DNA from: Methylomonas albis
GTDB lineage: Bacteria > Pseudomonadota > Gammaproteobacteria > Methylococcales > Methylomonadaceae
Direction of reading: 5' to 3'
Assembly (NCBI RefSeq): GCF_014850955.1
Contig: NZ_JACXSS010000001.1
Span: 1,674,001-1,738,000, forward strand
DNA: 64,000 bases
Positions 9,953 to 18,655 of the stretch are shown piece by piece. Under the pieces are notes generated by a model that was not told the DNA's origin, made no database searches, and saw nothing but the letters and a program-made list of their open reading frames with translations. A program made the translations under genes and the position numbers. How positions within the stretch are numbered: position 1 is the stretch's first letter; every line of letters starts with the position of its first letter.

Positions 9953-11353
9953 ATGATACCGGTAGTTTTATCAGGTGGTTCAGGGACTCGGCTATGGCCA
10001 TTGTCTCGCGGTCAGTATCCCAAGCAATTTTTACCCTTGGTGTCCGGCAACACCATGCTTCAAGAAACCATTTTAAGGCTTGATGGCGTTGCCGGCTTAC
10101 AAGCGCCAATTGCGGTTTGTAATGAAGATCATCGATTTATGCTCGCAGAGCAAATGCGGGAAATCGGCATCAAACCTGCCGCTATTATTTTGGAGCCGGT
10201 CGGCAAAAATACCGCGCCTGCCGTGGCGATGGCCGCATTGAGCGCGCGTTCCGAAAATGATGTGTTATTGATTTTGCCGGCCGATCATGTGGTTGGCAAT
10301 CGTCCGGCTTTCCATCGAGCGGTGCTACAAGCCGAACTGTTGGCGAAACAGGATCTGCTGGTAACGTTTGGAATAGTCGCCACTGAGCCGGAAACCGGCT
10401 ATGGCTACATCAAGCGGGGAGATACTCGTTATGGCGAGGCGTATAAGGTTGGCGCTTTTGTTGAAAAGCCCGATTCGCAAACCGCGCAACGTTATCTGGA
10501 AAGTGGTGAATATTTCTGGAACAGCGGTATGTTTGCCTTTAAAGCCGGTTGTTTTTTACGTGAATTGGAAAAATTCAATCCGGAAATGTTGGAAGTTTGT
10601 AGAGAAGCCTTACGGGTGGCGAAACCGGACTTGGATTTTGTCCGTTTGGATAAGCAGATTTTTTCGACATGCCCGTCTGATTCCATTGATTACGCCGTGA
10701 TGGAGAAAACCGATAAGGCGGTGGTGATCCCGTTGGATGCAGAATGGAACGATGTCGGTTCTTGGTCCGCTCTTTGGGATGTAACTGAGAAAGACGTCGC
10801 CGGCAACGCCATCAAAGGCGATGTGCTAACCGTGGATACTCACAATTCCTATATCCACTCGGCCAATAAATTGGTTGCGGTGATCGGTGTCGACAATTTG
10901 GTTGTAGTCGAAACCGATGATGCCGTGATGATAGCCGCGAAAGACCGTGTCCAAGATGTCAAGGAAGTGGTCGAGCAACTGAAAAAATTGAAACGTAGCG
11001 AAGCCAGTGTGCATCGTAAAGTATACAGACCATGGGGGCATTACGATTTAGTCGATAGCGGTGAACGCCATCAAACCAAGCGGATTGTGGTGAAACCGGG
11101 TGCAAAATTATCGGTACAAAAACATCATCACCGCGCCGAGCACTGGGTTGTTGTCAAAGGCACGGCTTGGGTCGATAAAAGCGGTGAGAAAATTTTGGTC
11201 ACCGAAAACGAATCGATTTATATCCCCTTGGGCGTTATTCACAGTTTGGAAAATCCGGGCGTGATTCCGCTGGAAATGGTGGAAGTCCAATCGGGCAGTT
11301 ATCTCGGCGAAGACGACATTGTCCGTTACGAAGATCAATACGGTCGTATTTAA
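9953..11353 (+). CDS. manC: Mannose-1-phosphate guanylyltransferase / mannose-6-phosphate isomerase
   Basis: 466 residues, the normal length of the bifunctional ManC/AlgA/XanB family. The nucleotidyltransferase begins PVVLSGGSGTRLWPLSR with the PKQFLPL signature, and FVEKPD and NSGMFAF follow. The C-terminal cupin, type II phosphomannose isomerase, has RPWGHYD, VKPGAKLSVQKHHHRAEHW with its metal-binding His cluster, and IPLGVIHSLENPG. It makes GDP-mannose for the adjacent polysaccharide locus. AAGGAAAA precedes the ATG. Confidence 0.93.
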   Translation: MIPVVLSGGSGTRLWPLSRGQYPKQFLPLVSGNTMLQETILRLDGVAGLQAPIAVCNEDHRFMLAEQMREIGIKPAAIILEPVGKNTAPAVAMAALSARSENDVLLILPADHVVGNRPAFHRAVLQAELLAKQDLLVTFGIVATEPETGYGYIKRGDTRYGEAYKVGAFVEKPDSQTAQRYLESGEYFWNSGMFAFKAGCFLRELEKFNPEMLEVCREALRVAKPDLDFVRLDKQIFSTCPSDSIDYAVMEKTDKAVVIPLDAEWNDVGSWSALWDVTEKDVAGNAIKGDVLTVDTHNSYIHSANKLVAVIGVDNLVVVETDDAVMIAAKDRVQDVKEVVEQLKKLKRSEASVHRKVYRPWGHYDLVDSGERHQTKRIVVKPGAKLSVQKHHHRAEHWVVVKGTAWVDKSGEKILVTENESIYIPLGVIHSLENPGVIPLEMVEVQSGSYLGEDDIVRYEDQYGRI

Positions 11354-11530
11354 TCAGGCCTGTTTGTTATAGCTGCGTCTATGCGTGGCTTGGCGACATG
11401 TTTTTTGTGTAATTCATCTGGTATGTCTTTATCACTGTTAAGTAGATGATTTACACGGAACAATTGATTGATGTGTCGTTAACATTAAGTAGAGTTGTCT
11501 AAATTTACTAAAGTTCGCCATTTGAAGAAG

Positions 11531-11548
11531 ATCGGCGACCGATTTTTT
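11531..11548 (+). terminator. Weak Rho-independent terminator after manC
   Basis: ATCGG-CGA-CCGAT forms a 5-bp stem with a 3-base loop, followed at once by a run of T. It sits about 180 bp past the manC stop and before the next start. Confidence 0.35.
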
Positions 11549-11628
11549 GTCAGCGTTTTGGTTTAAAGTTAGCCGTTTTATACCCGCCGAATAAAAAATT
11601 TGGTGCTTGCTTTATTCCGGAGTTGCTC

Positions 11629-12906
11629 TTGTCACTACAAACAGTCAACGATCTGTTGAAAAAACATAAGCTTGTCGAAGGCATGCTGAATAATCAGCCC
11701 ATGCCGCGTCGCAAGCTGATTACTGCCCTGGTACAAAAGCAGCATATGGTGGAGCTGCGTAGTTTATTGGCGCGGCTTTCTGCTATCGAAATTGGCCAAA
11801 TTCTGCATGCGCTGGATCTGGAGGATGCGCGTTTGGTCTGGCAGCAGGTCGAGGAGAACAGGCAGGACGATGTGCTTTGGGAGTTGTCCGATACCTTACG
11901 CGAGGAATTGGTTGGCGACCGGGAACCGCATTGTGGCGTTGGGCAAATGAGTGCGTTCGAGTTGTTGGAAGGTCGGCTCGCTAAAGTGGCGATCACTTGC
12001 CGCCACGATTTGTATGCCATCAAGCCGATCTGGGTCGATTTATTGGCACCGAGCAAGGCGCAGCGGCTGCTCGTCGGACAACATTATGGCCTGGAGTTAC
12101 CCGATCCTTTGGATTTGACCGATTTGGAAGCCAGTGCCCGGTTCTATGTCGAGGATCAGCACGAGATTCATATTCACTCGGATTTTTTACTGGATCGCGA
12201 AGGCAAATCGCGCAGTGTGCCGGTCGCATTTATATTGCGTGGCGACATGCTGTTTTCGGTGCGTAGTGAAGAGTTGCCCGTGTTTCGTTTACAGCGTTTA
12301 CGGGCTCGTACCCAACCGGGTTTCGTTTCGGATTGCAAGGATATGTTGCTGGATTTATATGGTGCCGAAGCCGAATATTCTGCCGATGCGCTGGAGAATA
12401 TTTACGAACAGTTGGAAATTGTCAGCAAAAAAGTATTGAGTCAGGATATTAGCGACGAAGAAGCCGCGGATATTTTGACCGATATTGCCGAAGAGGAGGA
12501 TTTGAATGGCCGAATCCGCCGAAATATGCTTGATACTCAGCGTGCGGTTTCTTTTCTGATTCGCCGCAAATTGCTGAATACCACCCAGCTGGAAGATGCT
12601 CAGCAAATTCTGCGGGATATAGAGTCGCTTAATAGCCACACTGCGTTTTTGTTCGACAAGATTAATTTTCTGATGGATGCCACAGTCGGTTTTATCAATA
12701 TCAATCAGAACAAGGTAATCAAAATTTTCTCTGTGGCTTCGGTGGCGATGTTGCCACCCACTTTGATAGCCAGTATTTACGGAATGAATTTTGAAAATAT
12801 GCCGGAATTGCAGTGGATGCTTGGCTACCCTTTCGCGCTTGGATTAATGACGGTCTCGGTCTTGTTGCCGTTTATTTTCTTTAAACGCAAGGGGTGGTTG
12901 AGGTGA
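11629..12906 (+). CDS. CorA-type Mg2+ channel with MgtE N-like N-terminal domain
   Basis: The best start is a TTG at 11629: GGAG at 11619-11622 is 6 bases upstream, while a TTG at 11623 touches the SD. About 425 residues. The first ~120 (RKLITALVQKQHMVELRSLL, then AIEIGQILHALDLEDARLVW) resemble the helical MgtE N domain that senses cytoplasmic Mg2+. The rest is CorA-like, ending in two membrane helices joined by the YGMNF selectivity loop and a basic tail (FFKRKGWLR). It likely imports Mg2+ or Co2+. A strong terminator follows. Confidence 0.85.
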   Translation: MSLQTVNDLLKKHKLVEGMLNNQPMPRRKLITALVQKQHMVELRSLLARLSAIEIGQILHALDLEDARLVWQQVEENRQDDVLWELSDTLREELVGDREPHCGVGQMSAFELLEGRLAKVAITCRHDLYAIKPIWVDLLAPSKAQRLLVGQHYGLELPDPLDLTDLEASARFYVEDQHEIHIHSDFLLDREGKSRSVPVAFILRGDMLFSVRSEELPVFRLQRLRARTQPGFVSDCKDMLLDLYGAEAEYSADALENIYEQLEIVSKKVLSQDISDEEAADILTDIAEEEDLNGRIRRNMLDTQRAVSFLIRRKLLNTTQLEDAQQILRDIESLNSHTAFLFDKINFLMDATVGFININQNKVIKIFSVASVAMLPPTLIASIYGMNFENMPELQWMLGYPFALGLMTVSVLLPFIFFKRKGWLR

Positions 12907-13062
12907 AGGATGGGCATGGGTTCATGCTCATTTTAAGATTGGATGCAGCCTGCGACAATATGTCACATTTAAATTTGAAATTTACGTAACTATTATTAGC
13001 CTAACTTTTTCGTTCGGTTTGATAGTTAAAAGTTGCGTTATATTTCTTCCTATTGCTTCCAA

Positions 13063-13093
13063 GGTGGTTACTAAAAATAGCCGCCTTTTTTTT
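13063..13093 (+). terminator. Rho-independent terminator after the CorA-type gene
   Basis: GGTGGTTA (13063-13070) pairs with TAGCCGCC (13078-13085), with two G-U pairs and a 7-base loop, followed by eight T (13086-13093). Correct position and strand for the upstream transporter gene. Confidence 0.8.
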
Positions 13094-13112
13094 GGGCTAA
13101 AATAAAGTGTGA

Positions 13113-14357
13113 TTAGTGTTTGGGATTGAATTTAATCAGCTTGATGGCGTTTTCATCACGCTTAATTATTTCGATGACGTGTCCATGTAACTTCACGCTG
13201 GTACCGGGTTCCGGAATGGTCTCCATGTATTCGATTACCAGGCCATTCAAAGTTTTTGGGCCTTCGGTGGGTAAATCCCAATGCGTGATGCGATTGAGTT
13301 CGCGGATGGTTACGCCGGCATCCACTAGATAGCTGCCGTCTTTTTGCATTTTTATATCGGGTTCTTCCGAAACCAATTCGCCGACAATCTCCTGCAATAA
13401 GTCATCGAGTGTCACCAATCCCTGTACATCCCCATATTCGTCTACCACCAGGCCAATACGTAATTTTTCGGCCTTAAAGACTTGCATTTGTTTATGAATA
13501 GAGGTGCTGGCCGGAATGAAGAAAGGCTTGGACAGGCTGTTGGTGATATTGTGTTTGTCGAAACCGGGATGACTAATTTGCGACAAAATTGTTCTTAAAT
13601 GTAGAAAGCCTATCACCCGGTCGATATTTTTTTTGTACACCGGTAGGCGAGTATGCGGACTATTTTGTAGTTGTTTGATAATATCTTCTACCGATTCCTC
13701 CAAATCGATACCAATAATTTCATTGCGATGCGTCATGATATCGGTAACGCTAGCCGATTCCAGATCCAAAATACTCAACAGCATGTTTTGATAACGTGCC
13801 GGCAAGTGATTGGCTTCCGACACGATGCTTTTTAACTCGTCTTTATTAAGTGATTCGACAGCTGTAATGCTCGTGCTTTTAATGCCGAACGGCCACAATA
13901 GCAGGTTGGATATAGAGTTAATAACCCAAACTAACGGGTAAAAGACTTTCAATAATGGGATGTAAATCCAGGAAGATAGTAACGCTAAAAGCTCAGGCTT
14001 GAGGGCGCCTAAGGTTTTTGGGGTGACTTCGGAAAACACCAACATTCCAAACGTTAAAAGGCCGATAGCAGGTGCTACAGCGTTGTCGCCGCTGAGACGG
14101 ATCGCCATCAAGGTGGTTAGGGACGCTGCCAGGATATTGACGAAATTGTTGCCCAGCAGAATCAGGCCTATCAAGCGATCCGGCCTTTTCAGGAGTTGAT
14201 GGGCTTTAATCGCACCCTTATGATTTTTCTTCACCAAATGCTGTAACCGATAACGGTTCAGCGTCATCAACGCGGTTTCAGAGCCGGAAAAAAAAGCTGA
14301 AATTATCAGTAGGGCTGCCAGTATACCGAACAGTATACTCAAAGATATGTCGTTCAA
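13113..14357 (-). CDS. CNNM/CorB-type transporter (DUF21-CBS-CorC domains)
   Basis: 414 residues. An N-terminal DUF21 membrane domain of about four helices (AFFSGSETALMTLNRYRL, GLILLGNNFVNI) is followed by a CBS pair (VTDIMTHRNEIIGID, TRLPVYKKNIDRVIGFLHLR, GLVVDEYGDVQGLVTLDDLL) and a C-terminal CorC_HlyC domain. This is the E. coli YfjD/CorB architecture, linked to Mg2+/Co2+ homeostasis. The first in-frame start is a TTG at 14357 with no strong SD, so the start is tentative. It is convergent with the CorA-type gene. Confidence 0.87.
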   Translation of the reverse strand: MNDISLSILFGILAALLIISAFFSGSETALMTLNRYRLQHLVKKNHKGAIKAHQLLKRPDRLIGLILLGNNFVNILAASLTTLMAIRLSGDNAVAPAIGLLTFGMLVFSEVTPKTLGALKPELLALLSSWIYIPLLKVFYPLVWVINSISNLLLWPFGIKSTSITAVESLNKDELKSIVSEANHLPARYQNMLLSILDLESASVTDIMTHRNEIIGIDLEESVEDIIKQLQNSPHTRLPVYKKNIDRVIGFLHLRTILSQISHPGFDKHNITNSLSKPFFIPASTSIHKQMQVFKAEKLRIGLVVDEYGDVQGLVTLDDLLQEIVGELVSEEPDIKMQKDGSYLVDAGVTIRELNRITHWDLPTEGPKTLNGLVIEYMETIPEPGTSVKLHGHVIEIIKRDENAIKLIKFNPKH

Positions 14358-14585
14358 GGCAACGGGGCTCTTGGCTGTTAAACATGGGGCTAGTTTCTAT
14401 GTTGTGGAAAATTTGTCAAGCTGCAAAATTGGATCGCCTATTAGTCAATCGATGTAAACAACATGAACTAAACTATGCAATAGCTTGAAATGAGGCCATT
14501 TTGACAATAACCGGATTCGATGCTTAACTTAAAACCAGCAACACCATTCCGCCTTAAAACAACGTAGTTCGCAGAGATTATACGC

Positions 14586-16001
14586 ATGGCTTTGCCAGAA
14601 ATTTTGCTCATTGATGACAACACTAACCGCATACAGCAGGTGGAAGGTATACTCCGATTTTTGGAATACCGGGTGGAGACGGTTGCCAGTAGCGATTTCG
14701 AAGCAGTGCTTCGCCAGCATGATAATTTCGATGCAGTGTTTGTCGGCTGCGGTGGGGACAAACAAGCCAGCTTGATCAAAATGGTCGCAGAAAACGTCGG
14801 TGATATTCCCGTTGTGCTGCTGGTGGAGGCCGGCGGACCGCAAGTCGTCAGCGCTATTCAACAAATGGTCAACAAAACTTTGGAGTGGCCGACTGTTTAC
14901 CCGCAATTGATTCAATTGCTGGACAGTTTGCCTCAGCCTGTTCAATCTACTAAAAAATCTCTACCGGACAAGGGCTTGGCCGGTAAAAGTAAAGCCATTC
15001 AAAAAACCCGTTCGCAAATCGATCAAGTTGCAAAATCCGACGCCACAGTGCTTATTTTGGGCGAATCCGGTACGGGTAAGGAAGTAGTGGCCCAAGCGTT
15101 GCATCGTGCCTCCTCGCGCAGAGACAGGCCGTTCGTGCCGGTCAATTGCGGCGCTATCCCGGGCGAATTGTTGGAAAGCGAATTGTTTGGGCATGAGAAG
15201 GGGGCATTTACCGGCGCTTTGACCTCGCGACAAGGTCGTTTCGAGATGGCGGAAGGCGGTACGCTATTTTTGGATGAAATCGGCGATATGCCGATGCCGA
15301 TGCAGGTTAAGCTGCTAAGGGTATTGCAGGAACGCACTTTCGAGCGTGTCGGTAGCAACAAAACCATCCATTGCGATGTGCGTATTATCGCGGCGACGCA
15401 TCGTTACTTGGAACAGGAAATCGCCGAAAAGCGCTTTCGCGAAGATTTATTTTACCGCCTTAATGTGTTTCCGATCGAAGTGCCGGCCTTGCGGGAAAGG
15501 GCAGAAGACATTCCTTATTTAATCAATGATTTGGTCGCCCGCATGGAAACCGCCAATAGGGGAACCGTCAGCTTATTGCCCAGGGCTATCGCGACCTTGA
15601 TGCAACATAGCTGGCCCGGTAACGTTCGAGAGTTGTCCAATTTGATCGAACGCTTGGCTATCATTAGTCCGGATGCTAGCGTCGATGTCGGCGATTTGCC
15701 GGAAAAATTTCAGGCCTACGAAGTGCCGGAAGGTGTACAGATTTCCCTGCCGGAGCAAGACATTCATATCGTACGGCCGGCAGAGAGAGAAGCGCTGGCG
15801 ATGCCCGCTCCCGGCGCAGTTGCTGCGGTACACTTGCCGGAACAAGGTATCGACCTAAAGGAATACCTGACCGATCTTGAGAACGAACTGATTCGCCAGG
15901 CACTGGAGGAATGTAACGGCGTGGTCGCGCATGCGGCTAAGTTGTTGAATATGCGCAGAACCACTCTGGTGGAAAAACTTCGCAAATCCGATGTGGCTTA
16001 G
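14586..16001 (+). CDS. fleQ: Sigma-54-dependent regulator FleQ
   Basis: 471 residues in three parts. Residues 1-~120 are a FleQ-type receiver-like domain (EILLIDDNTNRIQQVEGILRF). A sigma-54 AAA+ domain has Walker A GESGTGKE, the sigma-contact loop GAFTGA and Walker B TLFLDEIGDM. The Fis-type HTH tail reads NGVVAHAAKLLNMRRTTLVE, very close to the Pseudomonas FleQ C-terminus. In Pseudomonas, FleQ activates flagellar genes and, via c-di-GMP, switches exopolysaccharide genes. No flagellar genes are near; the polysaccharide locus is 2 kb away. Confidence 0.9.
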   Translation: MALPEILLIDDNTNRIQQVEGILRFLEYRVETVASSDFEAVLRQHDNFDAVFVGCGGDKQASLIKMVAENVGDIPVVLLVEAGGPQVVSAIQQMVNKTLEWPTVYPQLIQLLDSLPQPVQSTKKSLPDKGLAGKSKAIQKTRSQIDQVAKSDATVLILGESGTGKEVVAQALHRASSRRDRPFVPVNCGAIPGELLESELFGHEKGAFTGALTSRQGRFEMAEGGTLFLDEIGDMPMPMQVKLLRVLQERTFERVGSNKTIHCDVRIIAATHRYLEQEIAEKRFREDLFYRLNVFPIEVPALRERAEDIPYLINDLVARMETANRGTVSLLPRAIATLMQHSWPGNVRELSNLIERLAIISPDASVDVGDLPEKFQAYEVPEGVQISLPEQDIHIVRPAEREALAMPAPGAVAAVHLPEQGIDLKEYLTDLENELIRQALEECNGVVAHAAKLLNMRRTTLVEKLRKSDVA

Positions 16002-16036
16002 CCGGTTTTTATCCCCAACGTTTCACTGATGGTTCC

Positions 16037-17257
16037 ATGAATAAATCCGAGGCTGAATCGTCGTCAGCCGATCTAATACCGGAAATTGTCGCCAATATTG
16101 CCGGAATTCGTGAGTTGCGCCGCGATATGCATGCTCACCCGGAGTTGTGCTTCCAAGAGCGCCGTACCGCTGAGTTGGTTGCAGCTAAATTAACCGAATG
16201 GGGGATTCCGGTTCATCGCGGCTTGGGTAAAACCGGGGTAGTCGGGATTGTTAAAGCGGGTAGTGCCGATAGGGCTATTGGGCTACGCGCCGATATGGAC
16301 GCCTTGCCCATGCATGAGCAAAACAGCTTTGCGCATGCTTCACTATACCCCGGTAAAATGCACGGATGCGGGCATGACGGCCACACTGCCATGCTGTTGG
16401 CTGCCGCGCAATATCTGGCAACCCAGCGTCATTTTGACGGCACCGTCTATCTGATATTTCAACCGGCCGAAGAGGGCGGGGGCGGTGCCGATGAAATGAT
16501 CAAGGACGGTCTGTTCGACTTGTTTCCGATGCAATCGGTGTATGGTATGCACAATTGGCCGGAGTTGCCGGCCGGCCAATTTGCGGTCAGCCCAGGGCCG
16601 GTAATGGCCTCTTTGAACACCTTTCGCATCTTGATTCGCGGCAAAGGCTGTCATGCAGCATTGCCGCATTTGGGATTAGACCCCGTGCCGGTGGCTGCGC
16701 AAATGATTATGGCGTTTCAAACAATCTTGACTCGCAACGCCAACCCCTTGGATAACGGCTTGATTTCAGTGACCATGGTGCACGCGGGCGAGGCAACTAA
16801 TATCATCGCTGATACCTGTGAGTTGGCGGGTACCGTGCGTACATTTTCCAATCAGTTGTTGGATTTGATTGAAACCCGCATGAGGGAAATCGCCCGGCAT
16901 ATTTGTCTGGCACACGGCATGGAATGTGATTTTGAATTTAGCCGTAGTTATCCAGCGACGGTTAATCATGATCAGGCAGTTGCCGTTTCCCGATGGGTAA
17001 TGAGCGGTATCGTCGGCGAGCAGCATGTGCTAGAGCAAAAAGCTACGATGGGCGCTGAAGATTTTGCGTTTATGCTGCAAAAATTACCCGGCAGCTATTG
17101 CTTTATCGGCAACGGCGTCGGCGATCACCGCATTCAAGGCCATGGTGCGGGCCCTTGCACTCTCCATAACACCAGTTACGATTTTAACGACGATATTTTG
17201 CCCTTGGGAGCCACTTATTGGGTGAGATTGGTGGAAGCTTGTCTGGCAGCTGAGTAA
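16037..17257 (+). CDS. M20D-family amidohydrolase (hippurate hydrolase-like)
   Basis: 406 residues, typical for the HipO/AmhX group. Metal and catalytic motifs are intact: GLRADMDALPM, KMHGCGHDGHTAML, FQPAEEGGGGADEM, and the late MGAEDFAFML. A dimerisation (lid) domain interrupts the catalytic domain at about residues 190-300. It should be a cytoplasmic di-metal enzyme cleaving N-acyl amino acids or similar amides; substrate not predictable. The ATG at 16037 follows fleQ by 35 bp on the same strand, so cotranscription is possible without functional linkage. Confidence 0.88.
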   Translation: MNKSEAESSSADLIPEIVANIAGIRELRRDMHAHPELCFQERRTAELVAAKLTEWGIPVHRGLGKTGVVGIVKAGSADRAIGLRADMDALPMHEQNSFAHASLYPGKMHGCGHDGHTAMLLAAAQYLATQRHFDGTVYLIFQPAEEGGGGADEMIKDGLFDLFPMQSVYGMHNWPELPAGQFAVSPGPVMASLNTFRILIRGKGCHAALPHLGLDPVPVAAQMIMAFQTILTRNANPLDNGLISVTMVHAGEATNIIADTCELAGTVRTFSNQLLDLIETRMREIARHICLAHGMECDFEFSRSYPATVNHDQAVAVSRWVMSGIVGEQHVLEQKATMGAEDFAFMLQKLPGSYCFIGNGVGDHRIQGHGAGPCTLHNTSYDFNDDILPLGATYWVRLVEACLAAE

Positions 17258-17302
17258 TTGCTGTCATACGATTCTTACAGGGCCGGCTAAAACTGCCGGT
17301 TT

Positions 17303-17330
17303 TGTCACAAATCTGGCAGTTTTTGTGACA
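17303..17330. other. 9-bp perfect inverted repeat downstream of the M20 gene
   Basis: TGTCACAAA (17303-17311) and TTTGTGACA (17322-17330) are perfect inverted arms around a 10-base spacer. A weaker CCGGC/GCCGG stem with TTTT lies just before it (17283-17303). It could be a terminator region or a dimeric-repressor operator; neither is shown. Confidence 0.5.
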
Positions 17331-17427
17331 CAGTTGTCATGTCAGCAACCTATTTGAGAGAGTAGGGTCACTCGAGAAAAAGTTGTTTCGTCTTTTCTAT
17401 TGAAAGCGGTAACCCAGGAAAAGCAAA

Positions 17428-17516
17428 AGTCCGGATCCCCTTTGCGCGGGGTTGATGGACTCCAGAGGTTCTTGGCGATTGCCCTTTTGTATTCAAAATA
17501 TTGAATCTTAATCGCC
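17428..17516 (+). promoter_or_regulatory. Two consecutive hairpins upstream of an orphan small ORF
   Basis: First hairpin: AGTCC (17428-17432) with GGACT (17457-17461), inside it CCCC (17437-17440) with GGGG (17448-17451). Second: GGCGATT (17474-17480) with AATCGCC (17510-17516), enclosing a separate hairpin ATTCAA-AATA-TTGAAT (17491-17506). It fits no riboswitch consensus I know. It lies just upstream of a sigma-54-like promoter, so it may be DNA-level regulatory sequence rather than an mRNA leader. Confidence 0.45.
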
Positions 17517-17524
17517 GAATGAGT

Positions 17525-17540
17525 TGGCTTGGATCATGCT
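17525..17540 (+). promoter_or_regulatory. Candidate sigma-54 promoter
   Basis: TGGCTTGGATCATGCT has the invariant GG and GC with exactly 10 bases between them and 9 of the 12 fixed consensus bases. The predicted transcript start is near 17551, giving a ~30-base leader before the ATG at 17580. Confidence 0.5.
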
Positions 17541-17579
17541 GCTTACTAGTCGGGTTTAACCAGAAAATAGGTGAGGGTC

Positions 17580-17792
17580 ATGAACACGTCAAGCAGCGAA
17601 ATTACACAACTCAGCAGCACACGCACCCTGTTCGTTGAAACACTGAGCCAGCAATTTATTGCCCTAACCGGCTGCGGAGTTTATGTCTATCTCAATCCGG
17701 TTGATATTAACGGTTTATTCAACCAATACTTAAGCGATACCCTGTCGATTGATACTTTCGCCAGACAGTGTGTCAAAAACGTAATGGAATAG
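17580..17792 (+). CDS. Small protein of unknown function
   Basis: 70 residues from the ATG at 17580, preceded by AGGTGAGGG; a GTG at 17571 is the alternative but lies within the SD. The protein has no membrane segment or signal peptide and contains two Cys (TGCGVYVYL and QCVKNV). I recognise no family. The gene stands alone with a sigma-54-like promoter and structured DNA upstream, downstream of the fleQ-M20 pair and convergent with mgtC. Confidence 0.6.
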   Translation: MNTSSSEITQLSSTRTLFVETLSQQFIALTGCGVYVYLNPVDINGLFNQYLSDTLSIDTFARQCVKNVME

Positions 17793-17882
17793 CTCCGATA
17801 ATTGAATTAAGCAAATGGGCTTTGGAAGTAGGGCGTGATAGTGATTCCCTGCTTCCTGATTTTCCTTGAAATCCTCATAAAT

Positions 17883-18629
17883 CTAATTTCGCGCAAAGGC
17901 GACTTGGTAACCGCTGATAAAATCGCAGCGATCCAAGCTTTCAGCTATGGCAGTTATCGATATTTTATGATTGCCGCTCGCTATAAAAACCAGATGCCAT
18001 TCTTCGTGTTTATTATTGCTGATCACGGTAATCGAACCTTCGGCCAGACGATAACCTAAGGCTTTTGCCAAGTTATCTATCTCGGTTTGACTGGATCTAT
18101 AACCCGTTTGAAAGCGTAAAATTACCGCAACGGCGTGGCGGGACGGTAGCGCCGCTTCGATTTGTCCGCCCCATATCATGGTCGCCGAGGCTATCAAAGA
18201 CAGCACAATTGCCGCAAAATAAAACCCGGCGCCGCACAGAATGCCAATAGCAGAAGATGCCCAAATCGATGCGGCGGTAGTCAGCCCACTGATATTCAGA
18301 CCTTCCTTCATGATCACGCCTGCACCCAAGAAGCCAATGCCTGTCACGATACCCTGAATGACTCGGGTGGGGTCGGCAGTAGCGGTGAGCGGCAATAAGC
18401 CGCCAAACCAGAACTGCGGGTAACCAACGATTACCGTTACCGCAGCCGATGCCATGCACACCAGCCCATAGGTACGCATGCCGGCGGCGCGGCCATGGTA
18501 GGAGCGTTCGTAGCCGACTACCATGCCTAAAAACAGGGCGCCGACGATGTTCATCAAAATCACCAGGCTAGCCTCTAATTGGGCGGTGGACCAGTAGGAA
18601 ATTAGCCGGTCTGGTGAGATTGGGTTCAT
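17883..18629 (-). CDS. MgtC/SapB-family membrane protein
   Basis: 248 residues. The N-terminal ~140 form about five membrane helices with the family signatures GMVVGYERSYHGRAAGMRTY and GIGFLGAGVIMKEG. A ~90-residue cytoplasmic ACT-like tail follows. MgtC proteins modulate ATP synthase, Mg2+ and phosphate physiology in pathogens; the environmental homologues are poorly defined. It lies 26 bp downstream of gspD on the same strand, so it may be read through from the secretion operon. Confidence 0.88.
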   Translation of the reverse strand: MNPISPDRLISYWSTAQLEASLVILMNIVGALFLGMVVGYERSYHGRAAGMRTYGLVCMASAAVTVIVGYPQFWFGGLLPLTATADPTRVIQGIVTGIGFLGAGVIMKEGLNISGLTTAASIWASSAIGILCGAGFYFAAIVLSLIASATMIWGGQIEAALPSRHAVAVILRFQTGYRSSQTEIDNLAKALGYRLAEGSITVISNNKHEEWHLVFIASGNHKISITAIAESLDRCDFISGYQVAFARN

Positions 18630-18655
18630 GATTTAGTCTGTAAGGTTAGGTCGCA

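Noticed and set aside
17428-17516. Known riboswitch (GEMM c-di-GMP, glycine, cobalamin, 6S RNA) at this position
   Set aside because: None of their conserved cores can be placed on the sequence; only hairpins are visible.
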